Positions 1-8,878 of a stretch of DNA of 64,000 bases are shown piece by piece. This stretch comes from Haloarcula regularis. GTDB taxonomy: Archaea > Halobacteriota > Halobacteria > Halobacteriales > Haloarculaceae. Within the stretch, counting starts at the first letter, position 1. The number at the start of each line of letters is the position of its first letter. The notes under the pieces were generated by a model. That model saw nothing but the letters and a program-made list of their open reading frames with translations. It was not told where the DNA came from and ran no database searches. Made by a program: the position numbers and the translations under genes. The stretch spans positions 744,001-808,000 of the forward strand of contig NZ_CP119794.1 of assembly GCF_029338315.1 (NCBI RefSeq). Reading direction: 5' to 3'.

Positions 1-552
1 CGCCAGCGTCTCGTGGTACTCGGGGGCCGCCGTCGTGACGACGCGGGCGCTGACCGCTGCACCGATCTGGACGGCCGCGTGACCGACGCCGCCCGAGCCC
101 CCGTGGATCAGACAGCGCTCGGCGGGGTCCAGGCCGGCGTGGTCGACCAGCGCGCGCCAGGCCGTGACGGCGACGACGCCCGCCGCGCCGGCCTCCGCCA
201 TGTCGACGCCGTCGGGCAGGTGGACGACCCTGTCAGTCGGGACCGTCGCGTACTCGGCGTAGCCCCCCTGGAAGGAGCCGTTCCCGATACCGGTCCCGTA
301 GACGCGGTCGCCCGGCTCGAACCCGGAGACCGCGTCGCCGGTGGCGCTGACGACGCCCGCGACGTCGACACCCGGCGTGAAGGGCAGCGAGACCGGCGTG
401 TACGACCCGTCCCGGAAGTACGTGTCGACGGGGTTCACGCCGGCGGCGCCGACTTCGACGAGGAGTTCGTCTGCCACCGGCTCCGGTCGCTCGGTCTCTT
501 CGACACTCAGTACGTCTGTCCCACCGTGTTTGTCGAGGCGTACGGCTCGCAT
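1..552 (-). CDS. Zinc-type alcohol dehydrogenase / NADPH:quinone oxidoreductase, partial
   Basis: The gene starts at the ATG at 552 and runs off the left edge of the window, so the C-terminal half is missing. The visible product opens with MRAVRLDKHGGTDVLSVEE, followed by the GroES-like fold segment GVNPVDTYFRDGSY and PFTPGVDVAGVV, both typical of the quinone oxidoreductase (QOR, zeta-crystallin) branch of the medium-chain dehydrogenase family. The start of the nucleotide-binding domain is seen as HGGSGGVGHAAVQIG. QOR members reduce quinones with NADPH in the cytoplasm and usually lack catalytic zinc. No zinc-binding cysteine cluster is visible. The exact substrate cannot be inferred. Confidence 0.85.
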   Translation of the reverse strand, partial: MRAVRLDKHGGTDVLSVEETERPEPVADELLVEVGAAGVNPVDTYFRDGSYTPVSLPFTPGVDVAGVVSATGDAVSGFEPGDRVYGTGIGNGSFQGGYAEYATVPTDRVVHLPDGVDMAEAGAAGVVAVTAWRALVDHAGLDPAERCLIHGGSGGVGHAAVQIGAAVSARVVTTAAPEYHETLA

Positions 553-613
553 GTCCGGGGAGAGACGTGGCCCCGACATAAAACTGGGCGGCCCCGCACC
601 GGCGGGTCGCGGC

Positions 614-955
614 TCACTCCATCCAGTCTGGGTTGGTCCGTGGCGGACTGAAGATGTCGACGGCGAGCAGTTCCTCGTCGCCGCGGTTCTCGACCTCGTG
701 GACCTCGTGGCTCGCGAGCTGGTAGGACCCGCCGGGGCCGACGGTCACCGCCTCGCCGTCCGCGAGGATGAACGTCTGTTCGCCCTGGTAGACGTACCCG
801 ACCTGCTCGTGGTGGTGGCTGTGCTCCGGAATGAGCGCGTCGGGTTCCATCCGGAGGTGCTGGATGCTCATCTCCTCGCCGCCCGCCAGTTGTGCGAGGT
901 AGACGCCCGGTTCGACCTCGACCTCTTCGAACGAATCGTCGGCAACGACGTTCAT
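614..955 (-). CDS. Cupin-domain protein
   Basis: A 113-residue single-domain cupin. The metal-site motif is EHSHHHEQVGYVYQGE near residues 44-59, carrying the clustered histidines and glutamate of cupin motif 1. A second conserved stretch, SHEVHEVENRGDEE, resembles motif 2. Small cupins of this kind bind a divalent metal and act as isomerases, dioxygenases or sensors; nothing here picks one. The gene lies 61 bases downstream of the quinone reductase start on the same strand, with its own intergenic space on both sides. The short tail ends in TNPDWME. Function beyond the fold is unassigned. Confidence 0.8.
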   Translation of the reverse strand: MNVVADDSFEEVEVEPGVYLAQLAGGEEMSIQHLRMEPDALIPEHSHHHEQVGYVYQGEQTFILADGEAVTVGPGGSYQLASHEVHEVENRGDEELLAVDIFSPPRTNPDWME

Positions 956-1003
956 ATCCCTCCTGCACGACCCACCGTGAAAATAGTATCCGAGGCGCGG
1001 CGC

Positions 1004-1399
1004 TCACTCGAGGGCGTCGGCGATCCGCTCGGCGAGGTAGACGGCGATTGGCACGGGTTCGTCCTCGACGAACCGCGCGATCTCCTCGCCGTCGTACTCG
1101 ACGACCACCGTCGGGATGTACTCGATGCCGTACGCCTCGACGCCGGGACCGGTCTTCGAACCGTCCTCGGCCTTCTCGGTCGGGTAGTGGTGGACGTTCG
1201 CCTCGGGCACCTCGGCGGCCTTCAGGGCCGCGCCGAAGTCGGGCAGCTGCGACCGGCAGTCCTTGCACCAGTCGCCGCCCCACACGCGGAAGACGAGGTC
1301 GTCACCGTACTCGCTCAGGGTGTCCACGGTGTCGGTGTAGGCGTCGGCGACCCACACCGGGTTCGGTTCCATCGTCTCGAGCCGCTCCGTCTCGCTCAT
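1004..1399 (-). CDS. Thioredoxin-fold protein with WCKDC motif
   Basis: A 131-residue protein read from the ATG at 1399; the reading frame stays open further upstream but that part lacks family resemblance. It has a thioredoxin fold with the redox motif WCKDC at residues 44-48 and a cis-proline segment EYIPTVVVEYDGEE later on. The spacing CxxC (Cys-Lys-Asp-Cys) differs from canonical CGPC, which alters redox potential. It probably reduces or exchanges disulfides in the cytoplasm, since no signal peptide is visible. It faces the divergently transcribed cysteine synthase gene across about 140 bases. Partner proteins are unknown. Confidence 0.8.
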   Translation of the reverse strand: MSETERLETMEPNPVWVADAYTDTVDTLSEYGDDLVFRVWGGDWCKDCRSQLPDFGAALKAAEVPEANVHHYPTEKAEDGSKTGPGVEAYGIEYIPTVVVEYDGEEIARFVEDEPVPIAVYLAERIADALE

Positions 1400-1536
1400 G
1401 GTGACGCCTAGCACGTCGGGAGGCTTGAAATGTCCGGCTTGTCGGGCCGTCGGAAAACGCTGCCGAGACCCGTGACTCCCCGCACGCTTTGGCGGTGCCA
1501 CTAGGGGTTTATGCCGGGGTTGCGTACGCCCCGCCA

Positions 1537-2448
1537 ATGGACGCGTCTATCGTCGACACCATCGGGTCCCCGCTGGTCTCCGTGCGGGCACCCGAGGGCG
1601 CGACAGTCGCCGCGAAGGTCGAATCGTTCAACCCCGGCGGGTCCGCGAAGGACCGCCCGGCGAGGTTCATGATAGAGCGGGCCGAACGCGAGGGGACGCT
1701 CGCCGACGGCGACACGCTCGTGGAGCCGACCAGCGGCAACACCGGCATCGGGATGGCCATGGTCGGCGCCGCGAAGGGCTACGACGTCGTCCTCGTGATG
1801 CCGTCCTCGAAGTCGCCCGAGCGCCGCCAGATAATGAAGGCCTACGGCGCCGACATCGAGCTCGTCGACGGGGACATCTCGGCGGCGAAAGAGCGCGCCG
1901 ACGAACTGACCGAGCGGGAGGGGTACGTCCAGCTGCGCCAGTTCGAGAACCCCGCGAACCCCGAGGCCCACTACCAGACGACCGGCGTCGAGGTCGTCGA
2001 CCAGGTCGGCGACCGGACCGTCGACGCGCTCGTCGCGGGCGTCGGGACCGGCGGCACCATCACCGGCACGGGCCGCCGGCTCAAGGAGGCGTACCCGGAC
2101 CTCGAGGTGATCGCCGTCGAACCCGAGAACAACGCCGTGCTCTCGGGCATGGAACCGGGGACCGGCGAGGACAGCTTCCAGGGGATGGGGCCGGGCTTCG
2201 TCAGCGAGAACCTGGACGTCGACCTCCTGGACGACGTCGTGACGGTCACCCTCGAGGAAGCCGAGACCGAGTGTCGTCGACTCGCCCGCGAGGAGGGTAT
2301 TCTCGTCGGCCAGTCCTCCGGCGCGTCGAACGTCGCGGCCTACGACGTCGCACGGCGCCTCCGCGACGAGGGCGTCGAGGACCCGCTGGTCGTCACAGTG
2401 TTCTGGGACAGCGGCGAGCGGTACATGTCGACCGGGATGTTCGACTAG
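1537..2448 (+). CDS. cysK: Cysteine synthase (O-acetylserine sulfhydrylase family)
   Basis: A 303-residue PLP-dependent beta-family enzyme that makes cysteine from O-acetylserine (or a related activated serine) and sulfide. The PLP-binding lysine lies in GGSAKDRPARFMI (Lys39), the substrate loop is PTSGNTGIGMAM (from residue 65), and the phosphate-binding glycines are GVGTGGTITGTG. The start at 1537 fits the family N terminus (MDASIVDTIGSPLVSV); a longer frame to 1489 has no family match. Length matches CysK/CysM. Its stop codon shares the tetranucleotide CTAG with the stop of the converging regulator gene. CysK versus CysM cannot be separated by eye. Confidence 0.9.
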   Translation: MDASIVDTIGSPLVSVRAPEGATVAAKVESFNPGGSAKDRPARFMIERAEREGTLADGDTLVEPTSGNTGIGMAMVGAAKGYDVVLVMPSSKSPERRQIMKAYGADIELVDGDISAAKERADELTEREGYVQLRQFENPANPEAHYQTTGVEVVDQVGDRTVDALVAGVGTGGTITGTGRRLKEAYPDLEVIAVEPENNAVLSGMEPGTGEDSFQGMGPGFVSENLDVDLLDDVVTVTLEEAETECRRLAREEGILVGQSSGASNVAAYDVARRLRDEGVEDPLVVTVFWDSGERYMSTGMFD

Positions 2449-3206
2449 TCGAGGCGGGTAGCGGACTCCCGGTAGGCCTCGTACTGGTCGGCGGCCCACG
2501 CGTTCATCGTCTCGGTGTCGTTGTTGACGACGCCGCTGATGCCAGCGTCCGCGTAGGTCACCAGGCCGCTGACGGTCCCGGACGGGCGCTCGGCCGTCCA
2601 CACCGCCGTCGACATGGGCTCGTCGGTGACAAACAGTGAGAGGGTCGCCGCGTCCGTCAGGTCGGCCAGGCCGTCCGGATACTCGCTCTCCAGGGCGTCG
2701 GCGACCGTCTGGGTCACGACCAGTTCGACCGTCGCCCCCCGCTCGACGAGGCCGACCATCGCGTCGATGTAGCGGGGGATGACCGCCGGGCCGGTGCCAC
2801 GGAACTTCGTCGCGCCCTCGAACAGCGAGATCGTGTGTTCGATGGGGGCCTCGGGGGCGGCCCGCGTCGACTCGACGACGTCCGCGCCGTGTAGAATCGC
2901 CGGGTCGACGTCGACGTGCCCGTCGAGCGCGGCCAGTACCGGCTGTGCGGCGAGCAGTGTCTCCAGACGGTCGAGAAACCCCTCGTAGGCCGCGAGCGCC
3001 TCCTCGCCGGCGAACGTCACGCGGTACCGGCTCCCCTCTCGTTCGACGAGGCGGCAGTCCTGGAGCGCCCCGACGGCCCTGTCCACCGTCGACCGGGACG
3101 TGTCGAGCGCCTCGACCAGTTCAGGTTTGGTCAGCGGGGTCGTGAGTGCCCGGAGCACGTCGGTCCGCTTCGCGACGATGTCAGCCGTCGCCGACACATC
3201 ACACAT
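2445..3206 (-). CDS. Helix-turn-helix regulator with FilR1-type middle domain
   Basis: A 253-residue transcription regulator. Residues about 1-70 form a winged helix-turn-helix (LTKPELVEALDTSRSTVDRAVGALQD), and residues about 100-250 match the layout of the FilR1/methanogenesis-regulator middle domain, which in this family is a ligand-sensing module (conserved stretch ISLFEGATKFRGTGPAVIPRYIDAMV). Haloarchaea carry many paralogs, and the ligand is unknown. A TATA-like box 22-34 bases before the ATG suggests a leaderless transcript. The 3' end converges on the cysteine synthase gene and overlaps it by four bases, so antisense 3' transcription between the two is likely. Confidence 0.8.
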   Translation of the reverse strand: MCDVSATADIVAKRTDVLRALTTPLTKPELVEALDTSRSTVDRAVGALQDCRLVEREGSRYRVTFAGEEALAAYEGFLDRLETLLAAQPVLAALDGHVDVDPAILHGADVVESTRAAPEAPIEHTISLFEGATKFRGTGPAVIPRYIDAMVGLVERGATVELVVTQTVADALESEYPDGLADLTDAATLSLFVTDEPMSTAVWTAERPSGTVSGLVTYADAGISGVVNNDTETMNAWAADQYEAYRESATRLD

Positions 3207-3227
3207 TTTGTTCTACATATTCGCCGT

Positions 3228-3240
3228 CGGATAATAACTC
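3228..3240 (-). promoter_or_regulatory. TATA-like promoter of the FilR1-type regulator
   Basis: On the minus strand the sequence GAGTTATTATCC lies about 22-34 bases before the ATG at 3206, the usual spacing for a haloarchaeal leaderless promoter. Only sequence context supports this. Confidence 0.5.
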
Positions 3241-3466
3241 GTTTTCGGTCGCCATGCTGTCACTCACGCGGGTGAAAACACCGCGAACACGGGGCCACGC
3301 TCAGGGGCCGGGAGAATTGCCGGTCCCTCGGTATATGTACCCCTGAACTGAAACGATAGGAGTGGGTCCGGTTCGGCGGCACGAACGGGCCCGGCGAAGC
3401 GCCCGCTGGAAACCAGATGGGTCGTGCCTCTGACACACGGGCGCTTCCGTCGTTTCCGTACGGTGG

Positions 3467-4009
3467 TCACGCGCCGAACTCGTCCTCGGTGACTCTGACG
3501 ACGAGCGTGTCGTCCACCTCGCGCAGGTCGTACTCGGGGATGCCGTCGCCCGTCCGCGCCACGAGCATCGGCTCGACGAGCCGTGGCGGACCCTCCTGGG
3601 CCGGCGGCTCCGCAGACGGCGTGCCGGCGTCCGTCTCCGCGTCGTCGTCGGCGTCTTCCACGTCGGCTTCGTCGTCCCTGACGACGCCGTACACCGTGAG
3701 GAACCGGTCCGTCTCGTCGGGGCCGACGGCGTCGTCCCTGACGGCCGTCGCCAGGTCCCGAGAGAGCCACTCGGTCTCGTGAATCGACGGTTCGCGGACG
3801 AAGGCGGCGTCGACGAACCGGACGAGGTACCAGTTCAGGTCGTTCAGCAGGGCCACCGCCGCGCCCAGACTGACCGTCTCGACGGCCAGGCAGTTCTCGA
3901 ACGGTTCCTGCAGGTCGTAGGTCGCCAGCGCGTTCCGGGCGGTCTCACGCGAGAGCAGTTCGTAGCGGAGGTTGATGTCCTCGCTCCCGACGAGACAGAC
4001 CTGCGTCAT
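3467..4009 (-). CDS. Conserved haloarchaeal protein (DUF5804-like)
   Basis: A 180-residue acidic cytoplasmic protein beginning MTQVCLVGSEDINLRYELL. I associate this N-terminal pattern, with ETARNALATYDLQEPF and VSLGAAVALLNDLNWYLVRF, with the haloarchaeal family DUF5804; that assignment is from memory. A low-complexity acidic linker of Asp/Glu/Ala residues sits around residues 110-130, then a short structured C terminus (LREVDDTLVVRVTEDEFGA). No catalytic motif is visible. It sits 27 bases downstream of thiI on the same strand and is probably cotranscribed with it. About 260 bases without a gene separate it from the regulator to its left. Confidence 0.65.
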   Translation of the reverse strand: MTQVCLVGSEDINLRYELLSRETARNALATYDLQEPFENCLAVETVSLGAAVALLNDLNWYLVRFVDAAFVREPSIHETEWLSRDLATAVRDDAVGPDETDRFLTVYGVVRDDEADVEDADDDAETDAGTPSAEPPAQEGPPRLVEPMLVARTGDGIPEYDLREVDDTLVVRVTEDEFGA

Positions 4010-4036
4010 GTCAGTGCCCTCGCCCGCCCCGGAGAT

Positions 4037-5224
4037 TTACCTTTCGATGGGGACGACCGACCGGTCGCGCGCCGCCGCCCTGGCGCGTTCGAGCAGGTCG
4101 TCGGGTTCGGCCGCTCGCACCGCCTCGAGCGATGCGTCCGTCTCCGGAAGCGACGGCGCGAGGCGGTCACACCCGGCGTCGACGGTCGCGTCGCCGAAGG
4201 TGCCGAGTTCGCGGGCCTGCTGGGTGATCTCGGGCTTGTCGGCCGTGAGTAGCGGCCGATGGACCGGGAGCGCCGTGGCCGCGTCGGTGACGGCGAGGTT
4301 CGCGCTTGTCTGACTGGACTTCTGGCCGATGGCTTCGCCCGTGACGATGCCGACGGCGCCGACGTCCTCCGCGACGGCCTCAGCGGCCGACAGCATGAAC
4401 CGGCGGAGCGCGAGCATCCGCAAGTCGCCCATCGTGGTGTCCAGGTCGGCTGCGACGTCGCCCGCGTCGACGACGTGCGTCGAGAGGTCCTCGGTCGGCG
4501 CGGAGGCGGCCAGCGTCTCGACGGTCGCCAGCGCGCGAGCCTCGTGGTCGACCCCGCCGTAGTCACCGAGGTCGACGTAGACCGGGACGACCGGGGCGCC
4601 ACGGCGCATGAGGTGCCAGGCGGCCACTGGCGAGTCGATGCCGCCACTGACCAGCGCGACGACGGGGCGCTGGCTCCCCAGCGGGAGTCCCCCCGGGCCG
4701 TCGCGACGTTCGAGGAAGACGAACGCCTCCGTCTCCCGGCACTCGACGAACAGTTCGAAGTCCGGGTCCTCGAGGTCCACGACGGGGTCCTCGCCAAGCG
4801 CCGCGATCGCGTCCCAGACCGCCGCGCCGCCTTCGGACTCGATGTCGGTGCTCGCGAACGGGTGTGCGTCGGCGGGTCCCGCCCGTCGGGCCCTGACCGC
4901 GAACGCCCCGCCGTCGTAGTGGTCACGCGCTGCGGCCGCCAGCGCCCCGGAGATGGCCTCGAGCGTCGGGTCGACGGTCGCGGCCGGCGAGGCCGACGAG
5001 ACGCCGAACGTGTCGGCCGCGGCCGCGGTGGCGCCCTCGGGGTCGGTCGTGTGGACGAACAGCCGGTTGCGCCGCTGTTCGACGTCGCCGTCGACGCCCC
5101 GGTCCTCGAGCATGGCTCGGAGATTCGCCGCGAGTCGGGTCTCCATCTTCCGGCGGACCTGCTCGCTCTTGACACCGATGTCGCCGTGTCTGACGAGGAC
5201 CACGTCGGCGCCGGGCGGGTACAT
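4037..5224 (-). CDS. thiI: tRNA 4-thiouridine synthase ThiI
   Basis: A 395-residue tRNA sulfurtransferase. It has an N-terminal ferredoxin-like plus THUMP region (residues about 1-175; VRHGDIGVKSEQVRRKMETR) for tRNA binding and a PP-loop ATP pyrophosphatase domain with SGGIDSP at 193-199. It activates U8 of tRNA with ATP and inserts sulfur to give 4-thiouridine. There is no C-terminal rhodanese domain, as is usual in archaea, so sulfur must come from another carrier or sulfide. The conserved TGEAIGQKSSQT segment is present. The downstream DUF5804-like gene may be in the same transcript. Confidence 0.92.
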   Translation of the reverse strand: MYPPGADVVLVRHGDIGVKSEQVRRKMETRLAANLRAMLEDRGVDGDVEQRRNRLFVHTTDPEGATAAAADTFGVSSASPAATVDPTLEAISGALAAAARDHYDGGAFAVRARRAGPADAHPFASTDIESEGGAAVWDAIAALGEDPVVDLEDPDFELFVECRETEAFVFLERRDGPGGLPLGSQRPVVALVSGGIDSPVAAWHLMRRGAPVVPVYVDLGDYGGVDHEARALATVETLAASAPTEDLSTHVVDAGDVAADLDTTMGDLRMLALRRFMLSAAEAVAEDVGAVGIVTGEAIGQKSSQTSANLAVTDAATALPVHRPLLTADKPEITQQARELGTFGDATVDAGCDRLAPSLPETDASLEAVRAAEPDDLLERARAAARDRSVVPIER

Positions 5225-5288
5225 ATCCGAGGTACCCGGATGGGAAATAAATGGGTGTCGGCTTCCCTGCCGACTGTTCGTCGCCGGT

Positions 5289-5690
5289 TCAGTCGCCGCC
5301 CTGGGCCTCGAGGTGGTCCACTATCTTTGCCAGATCCGCCTCGAACTCCGCGATGTCCTTGCCGGACGCGTGCAGCATCGCGCTGTACCGCGAGGTCAGA
5401 CTCGCGAGCGAGACCACCTCCTCCAGTTCCGCCTCGGTCGCGCCGTGCAGTTCCGCCGCCGTCCGGTGGAAGTGCAGGCAGTATGGGCACTTGATGTTGG
5501 CCGCGACGGCCAGGCCCATCAGTTCGCGGTACTTCGGGGGGATCTCGGACTCGCCGACCGTGTACTTCTTGAAGAACGGCCACTCGGAGGCCACGTCCCC
5601 CTCCGGAATCGAATCCAGCGGGGACGGGACCATCCCGAACGTCTCCTCCATGTCCTCTCGGACGTCTGTCGCTGACTCTGTTGTCGCCAT
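5289..5690 (-). CDS. AhpD-like carboxymuconolactone decarboxylase-family protein
   Basis: A 133-residue all-helical protein of the AhpD/CMD superfamily. The hallmark is AANIKCPYCLHFHRTAA, with the redox pair Cys68-x-x-Cys71 and nearby histidines. Members with CxxC act as alkylhydroperoxidase-type disulfide reductants. The start at 5690 (MATTESATDVREDME) was chosen because the in-frame extension to 5783 is low-complexity and basic. The gene has a long untranslated region of about 75 bases after a TATA-like box next to a perfect palindrome (5774-5783), hinting at regulation. Electron donor and physiological peroxide are unknown. Confidence 0.8.
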   Translation of the reverse strand: MATTESATDVREDMEETFGMVPSPLDSIPEGDVASEWPFFKKYTVGESEIPPKYRELMGLAVAANIKCPYCLHFHRTAAELHGATEAELEEVVSLASLTSRYSAMLHASGKDIAEFEADLAKIVDHLEAQGGD

Positions 5691-5764
5691 TGTCGGGTGT
5701 CGCTGTGTCGTGGTTCGTCGTCGGTGCGGTGCCTTGGTGGCACTGCAGCTATGGAGCGGGCGAA

Positions 5765-5783
5765 CTTTGTTATGTGTTAACAC
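5765..5783 (-). promoter_or_regulatory. Promoter with perfect GTGTTAACAC palindrome
   Basis: A 10-base perfect palindrome, GTGTTAACAC (5774-5783), abuts a TATA-like ATAACAAAG on the minus strand, upstream of the AhpD-like gene. The placement is what one expects of an activator or repressor site next to the B-recognition element. No regulator is assigned. Confidence 0.35.
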
Positions 5784-5915
5784 CGCTGAACAGTAGGCTC
5801 GCTACCCGATGCTAACTGTGGCATACCTGACGTCTCCGGCGACCCGACGGTCGAGGAGATACGTACCAGAAATCCGAGTATCGACCGGCGACGTGACGGG
5901 CGGCTTACAGCCGAC

Positions 5916-7118
5916 TTAGAACGTCGAGACGTCGCCCTCGATGACCTGTTCGGTGACGTCGGTCACGGCCGCCAGTTCCTCGTCGACGGCCGCGCGGACC
6001 TCGGCCTCGATGTCGCCGATTTCGACGCCGTCCTCCGTGACCAGCATCGCGTCGGCGACGTGTGGCTGGTCGATGGGCGAGCCGATCTGGGACAGCAGAC
6101 GCAGCTGGAGCTGGCGGATTCCGTCGACCTCCTCGACGACCGAATGGGCGATCTCCGTCGAGAGCAGGTTGTATATCTTCCCGATGTGGTTGATGGGGTT
6201 CTTCCCGGAGGTTGCCTCCATGCTCATCGGCCGGTTGGGCGTGATGAGCCCGTTCGCGCGGTTGCCCCGGCCGACAGAGCCGTCGTCACCCTGTTCGGCG
6301 CTGGTGCCGGTCACCGTGAGGTAGATGGACTGTTCGTCGTAGTCGTCGGCGGTGTTGACGTGGACGGTCACCTCGCGGTCGGTGTACTCCGTCGCGAGCG
6401 TCCGGACGTACTCGCGGACGTCCTCGACGGCCGCCTTGTACGTCTCCAGGTCGGGGACGTGCTCGTCGATCATCGCGACGGCGACGGTGACGTCGACGTG
6501 GTCGCCCTCGCGCTTGCCCATCACCTTCACGTCCTGGCCGACGACCGGGTTGTCGGCCGCGTACTCGCCGGTCAGCCGTCGCTCGGTGTTGTAGACGATC
6601 TGCTCGGTCTCGGAGAGCGGCGCGTGGCCGACGCCGTAGCTCGTGTCGTTGGCCATCGGGACGGCACCCGCCTCGCCGAAGACCGTCTGGAGGTCGCCCG
6701 AGCCCTCGCCCAGCTGGACGTCGACGATGATGTCGCTCTCGGCGTCGAGGTGGGGGAACGTCTCGTCGAGGTAGCCGCGGGCGGCCTCGAGTGCGATGCG
6801 TTCGGCCGGGAACCGCTGTCCGTCGTATGTCTTGGTCGCGCGACCGACGATGAGGAGGTAGATCGGTTCGAGCACCTCGCCGCCGCCGTAGGCCGGCGCG
6901 GCCGTCCCGGCGACGAGCTGGGTCTCGTCGGTGTTGAAGTGGAGGACTTTCCCGAAGCGCTCGATGTAGCCCTGTGCGAGCGCCCGTGCGACGGTCTCGG
7001 CGACGCCGTCGCAGATAGAGTCGGGGTGACCGATTCCCTTCCGCTCGACGATCTCGACGTCCTGGTCTTCGACTGCCAGCCCGTGTTCGGGCTGGACGTG
7101 GATGTTCCGATCGGTCAT
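5916..7118 (-). CDS. mat: Methionine adenosyltransferase, archaeal type
   Basis: A 400-residue S-adenosylmethionine synthetase of the archaeal family (distinct from bacterial MetK). It joins methionine and ATP, releasing phosphate and diphosphate. Family signatures are [17 protein letters not shown] near residue 26, [18 protein letters not shown], the acidic stretch [12 protein letters not shown] and the glycine-rich region [20 protein letters not shown]. Length matches the family. It has its own intergenic space on both sides and is likely monocistronic; a short AT-rich stretch precedes the start. Cytoplasmic and essential in most organisms. Confidence 0.95.
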   Translation of the reverse strand: MTDRNIHVQPEHGLAVEDQDVEIVERKGIGHPDSICDGVAETVARALAQGYIERFGKVLHFNTDETQLVAGTAAPAYGGGEVLEPIYLLIVGRATKTYDGQRFPAERIALEAARGYLDETFPHLDAESDIIVDVQLGEGSGDLQTVFGEAGAVPMANDTSYGVGHAPLSETEQIVYNTERRLTGEYAADNPVVGQDVKVMGKREGDHVDVTVAVAMIDEHVPDLETYKAAVEDVREYVRTLATEYTDREVTVHVNTADDYDEQSIYLTVTGTSAEQGDDGSVGRGNRANGLITPNRPMSMEATSGKNPINHIGKIYNLLSTEIAHSVVEEVDGIRQLQLRLLSQIGSPIDQPHVADAMLVTEDGVEIGDIEAEVRAAVDEELAAVTDVTEQVIEGDVSTF

Positions 7119-7178
7119 TGCGCGTGCCTTTGCTACGGTGGGTTCTATAACTTACGGGAACAGTTCGCCCAGCGATGA

Positions 7179-7724
7179 TTACTCGTCTGCATTTTCGAGC
7201 AGCATCCCGAGGTAGGAGGTCCGAACCTGGTCGTCCGGGTCGAGGTCGAGTGCACGGAGGACCTCGTAGGCGCCCTCTCGGGCCCGCTCGACGCCGGTTT
7301 CGTCGGTCTCGGTCTCGACCTCGACGAACTCCCCCACGTCCTCGACGTCGTCCAGCGTCACGGTGTAGCCGTCGTACCGGTAGAACTGCCGGTCCTTGTG
7401 GACGGTCGCTGCCGGGGCAAAGCCCATCCGCTCGAAGATGTTCGCGGTCGCGGTCGGATCTGCGACGACGGTCTCGAACTCCTCGCGGGTCTTGGACTCG
7501 TCGTCGACGAGCGGTCCCTTGTAGGTGAGCTTCGTCGTCGTCTCGCCGTCTCGGGTCTCCGCCCGCGTGCGCAACGCCTCGTCGGTCTCGGCGAAGTCCC
7601 GGTGGGGCGCGTCGTAGTACGTGTCCACCTGCACCACCGCGCCCGCCTGCTCGGCCCCGAGGTCGGCGAGGGCGCGCCCGACTCGTGCCAGGTCTGCGGG
7701 CACCTTCACTTCGACTTCGTACAT
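7179..7724 (-). CDS. cyaB: CYTH-domain protein (class IV adenylate cyclase / CyaB-like)
   Basis: A 181-residue CYTH (CyaB-thiamine triphosphatase) tunnel-fold protein. It begins MYEVEVKVPAD, giving the ExExK signature (Glu3, Glu5, Lys7). Further acidic and basic tunnel residues are seen in TKLTYKGPLVDDESKTREEFE and FVEVETETDETG. The family hydrolyses or cyclises triphosphate substrates with divalent metal; archaeal members are mostly annotated as class IV adenylate cyclases without proof. The start at 7724 removes an unrelated extension that would overlap the divergent threonine dehydratase gene. Confidence 0.85.
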   Translation of the reverse strand: MYEVEVKVPADLARVGRALADLGAEQAGAVVQVDTYYDAPHRDFAETDEALRTRAETRDGETTTKLTYKGPLVDDESKTREEFETVVADPTATANIFERMGFAPAATVHKDRQFYRYDGYTVTLDDVEDVGEFVEVETETDETGVERAREGAYEVLRALDLDPDDQVRTSYLGMLLENADE

Positions 7725-7804
7725 GCCACGGGGTGGGGACGGGTCGCCCAAAAGCGGTCCGCTCCGACCGCGTGATTTACTGTCCCGGCCCCGAGAGGGG
7801 AGGT

Positions 7805-8827
7805 ATGGACAGCCGGTACACCCCTGTCGAATCGCCGGACGAGACGACAGTGTTCCCCTATCACGACCTGACGCCGCCGTCGACGGCCGACGTGGCCGCC
7901 GCACGGAAGGTCGTCCGGCAACACCTCCCCGAGACGCCGCTGGTCCGCTCGGAGGCCCTCTCGGCCGAGCTCGGCGCCGATGTGTACCTCAAGCGCGACG
8001 ACACGCTCCCAACGGGCGCGTTCAAGGTCCGTGGCGGCGTCAACCTGGTCGCAACACTCGACGACGAGTTCCGCGAGCGGGGCCTGCTCGCGGCGAGTAC
8101 GGGCAACCACGGCCAGTCCATCGCCTGGGCGGGCCGCGAGTTCGACGTGCCGGTGACCATCGGCGTCCCGGCCGACGCGAACCCCGAGAAGGTCGCCGCG
8201 ATGGAGCAGTTCGGCGCCGAGGTCATCCAGCACGGCCCCGACTACGACGCCGTGCGCGAGCACATCGAACACCTGGCCGCCGAACGACGGGCCCGGTACG
8301 TCCACTCGGGGAACGAACCGAAACTGGTTGCCGGCGTCGGCACGGCCGGCCTCGAAGTCGTCGACGAACTCCCCTCGGTCGACCGGGTGTTCTGTCCCGT
8401 CGGCGGCGGCTCCACGGCCGCCGGGTACTGCCTCACCGTCGGCGCGCTGACGGACGCCGAAGTGGTCGGCGTCCAGGCCGCGGCGGCGCCGGCCGTCCAC
8501 GACGCCTGGCGCGACGGCACCCTCGACCCCCACGAGCGCGTCGAGACGATGGCCGAGGGCGTCGCGACTCGGGTCCCCTTCGCGCTCACGCTCGAGGTGC
8601 TCCGCGAGCGGCTGGACGACTTCCGCCTCGTCTCCGAGTCGGCCATCCGCGAGGGCGTCCGTGACCTCCTCGTCGACGAGCGCATCGTCATCGAGGGAGC
8701 CTGTGCGACGGGCGTCGCGGCCGCCAGACAGGCAGGCGACGACCTCGCCGGGGAGACGGTCGTCATCCCCGTCTCCGGGCGGAACATCGCCGCCGAGAAG
8801 CTCGCCGAACTGCTGGGTGCGGACTGA
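7805..8827 (+). CDS. ilvA: Threonine ammonia-lyase (threonine/serine dehydratase)
   Basis: A 340-residue PLP enzyme of the threonine dehydratase family, converting threonine to 2-oxobutanoate and ammonia at the head of isoleucine synthesis or in catabolism. PLP lysine is Lys74 in GAFKVRGGVN, followed by the STGNHGQSIAWAG loop and the phosphate-binding VGGGSTAAGYC. There is no C-terminal ACT regulatory domain, so the enzyme is short and probably not feedback-inhibited by isoleucine. The start at 7805 follows an AT-containing promoter stretch. A serine racemase or diaminopropionate role cannot be excluded from sequence. Confidence 0.85.
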   Translation: MDSRYTPVESPDETTVFPYHDLTPPSTADVAAARKVVRQHLPETPLVRSEALSAELGADVYLKRDDTLPTGAFKVRGGVNLVATLDDEFRERGLLAASTGNHGQSIAWAGREFDVPVTIGVPADANPEKVAAMEQFGAEVIQHGPDYDAVREHIEHLAAERRARYVHSGNEPKLVAGVGTAGLEVVDELPSVDRVFCPVGGGSTAAGYCLTVGALTDAEVVGVQAAAAPAVHDAWRDGTLDPHERVETMAEGVATRVPFALTLEVLRERLDDFRLVSESAIREGVRDLLVDERIVIEGACATGVAAARQAGDDLAGETVVIPVSGRNIAAEKLAELLGAD

Positions 8828-8878
8828 CGACGGCCCCGAAACGTTGTCCTTAAGAGTGCCACGACAGACCAGTTCCGT

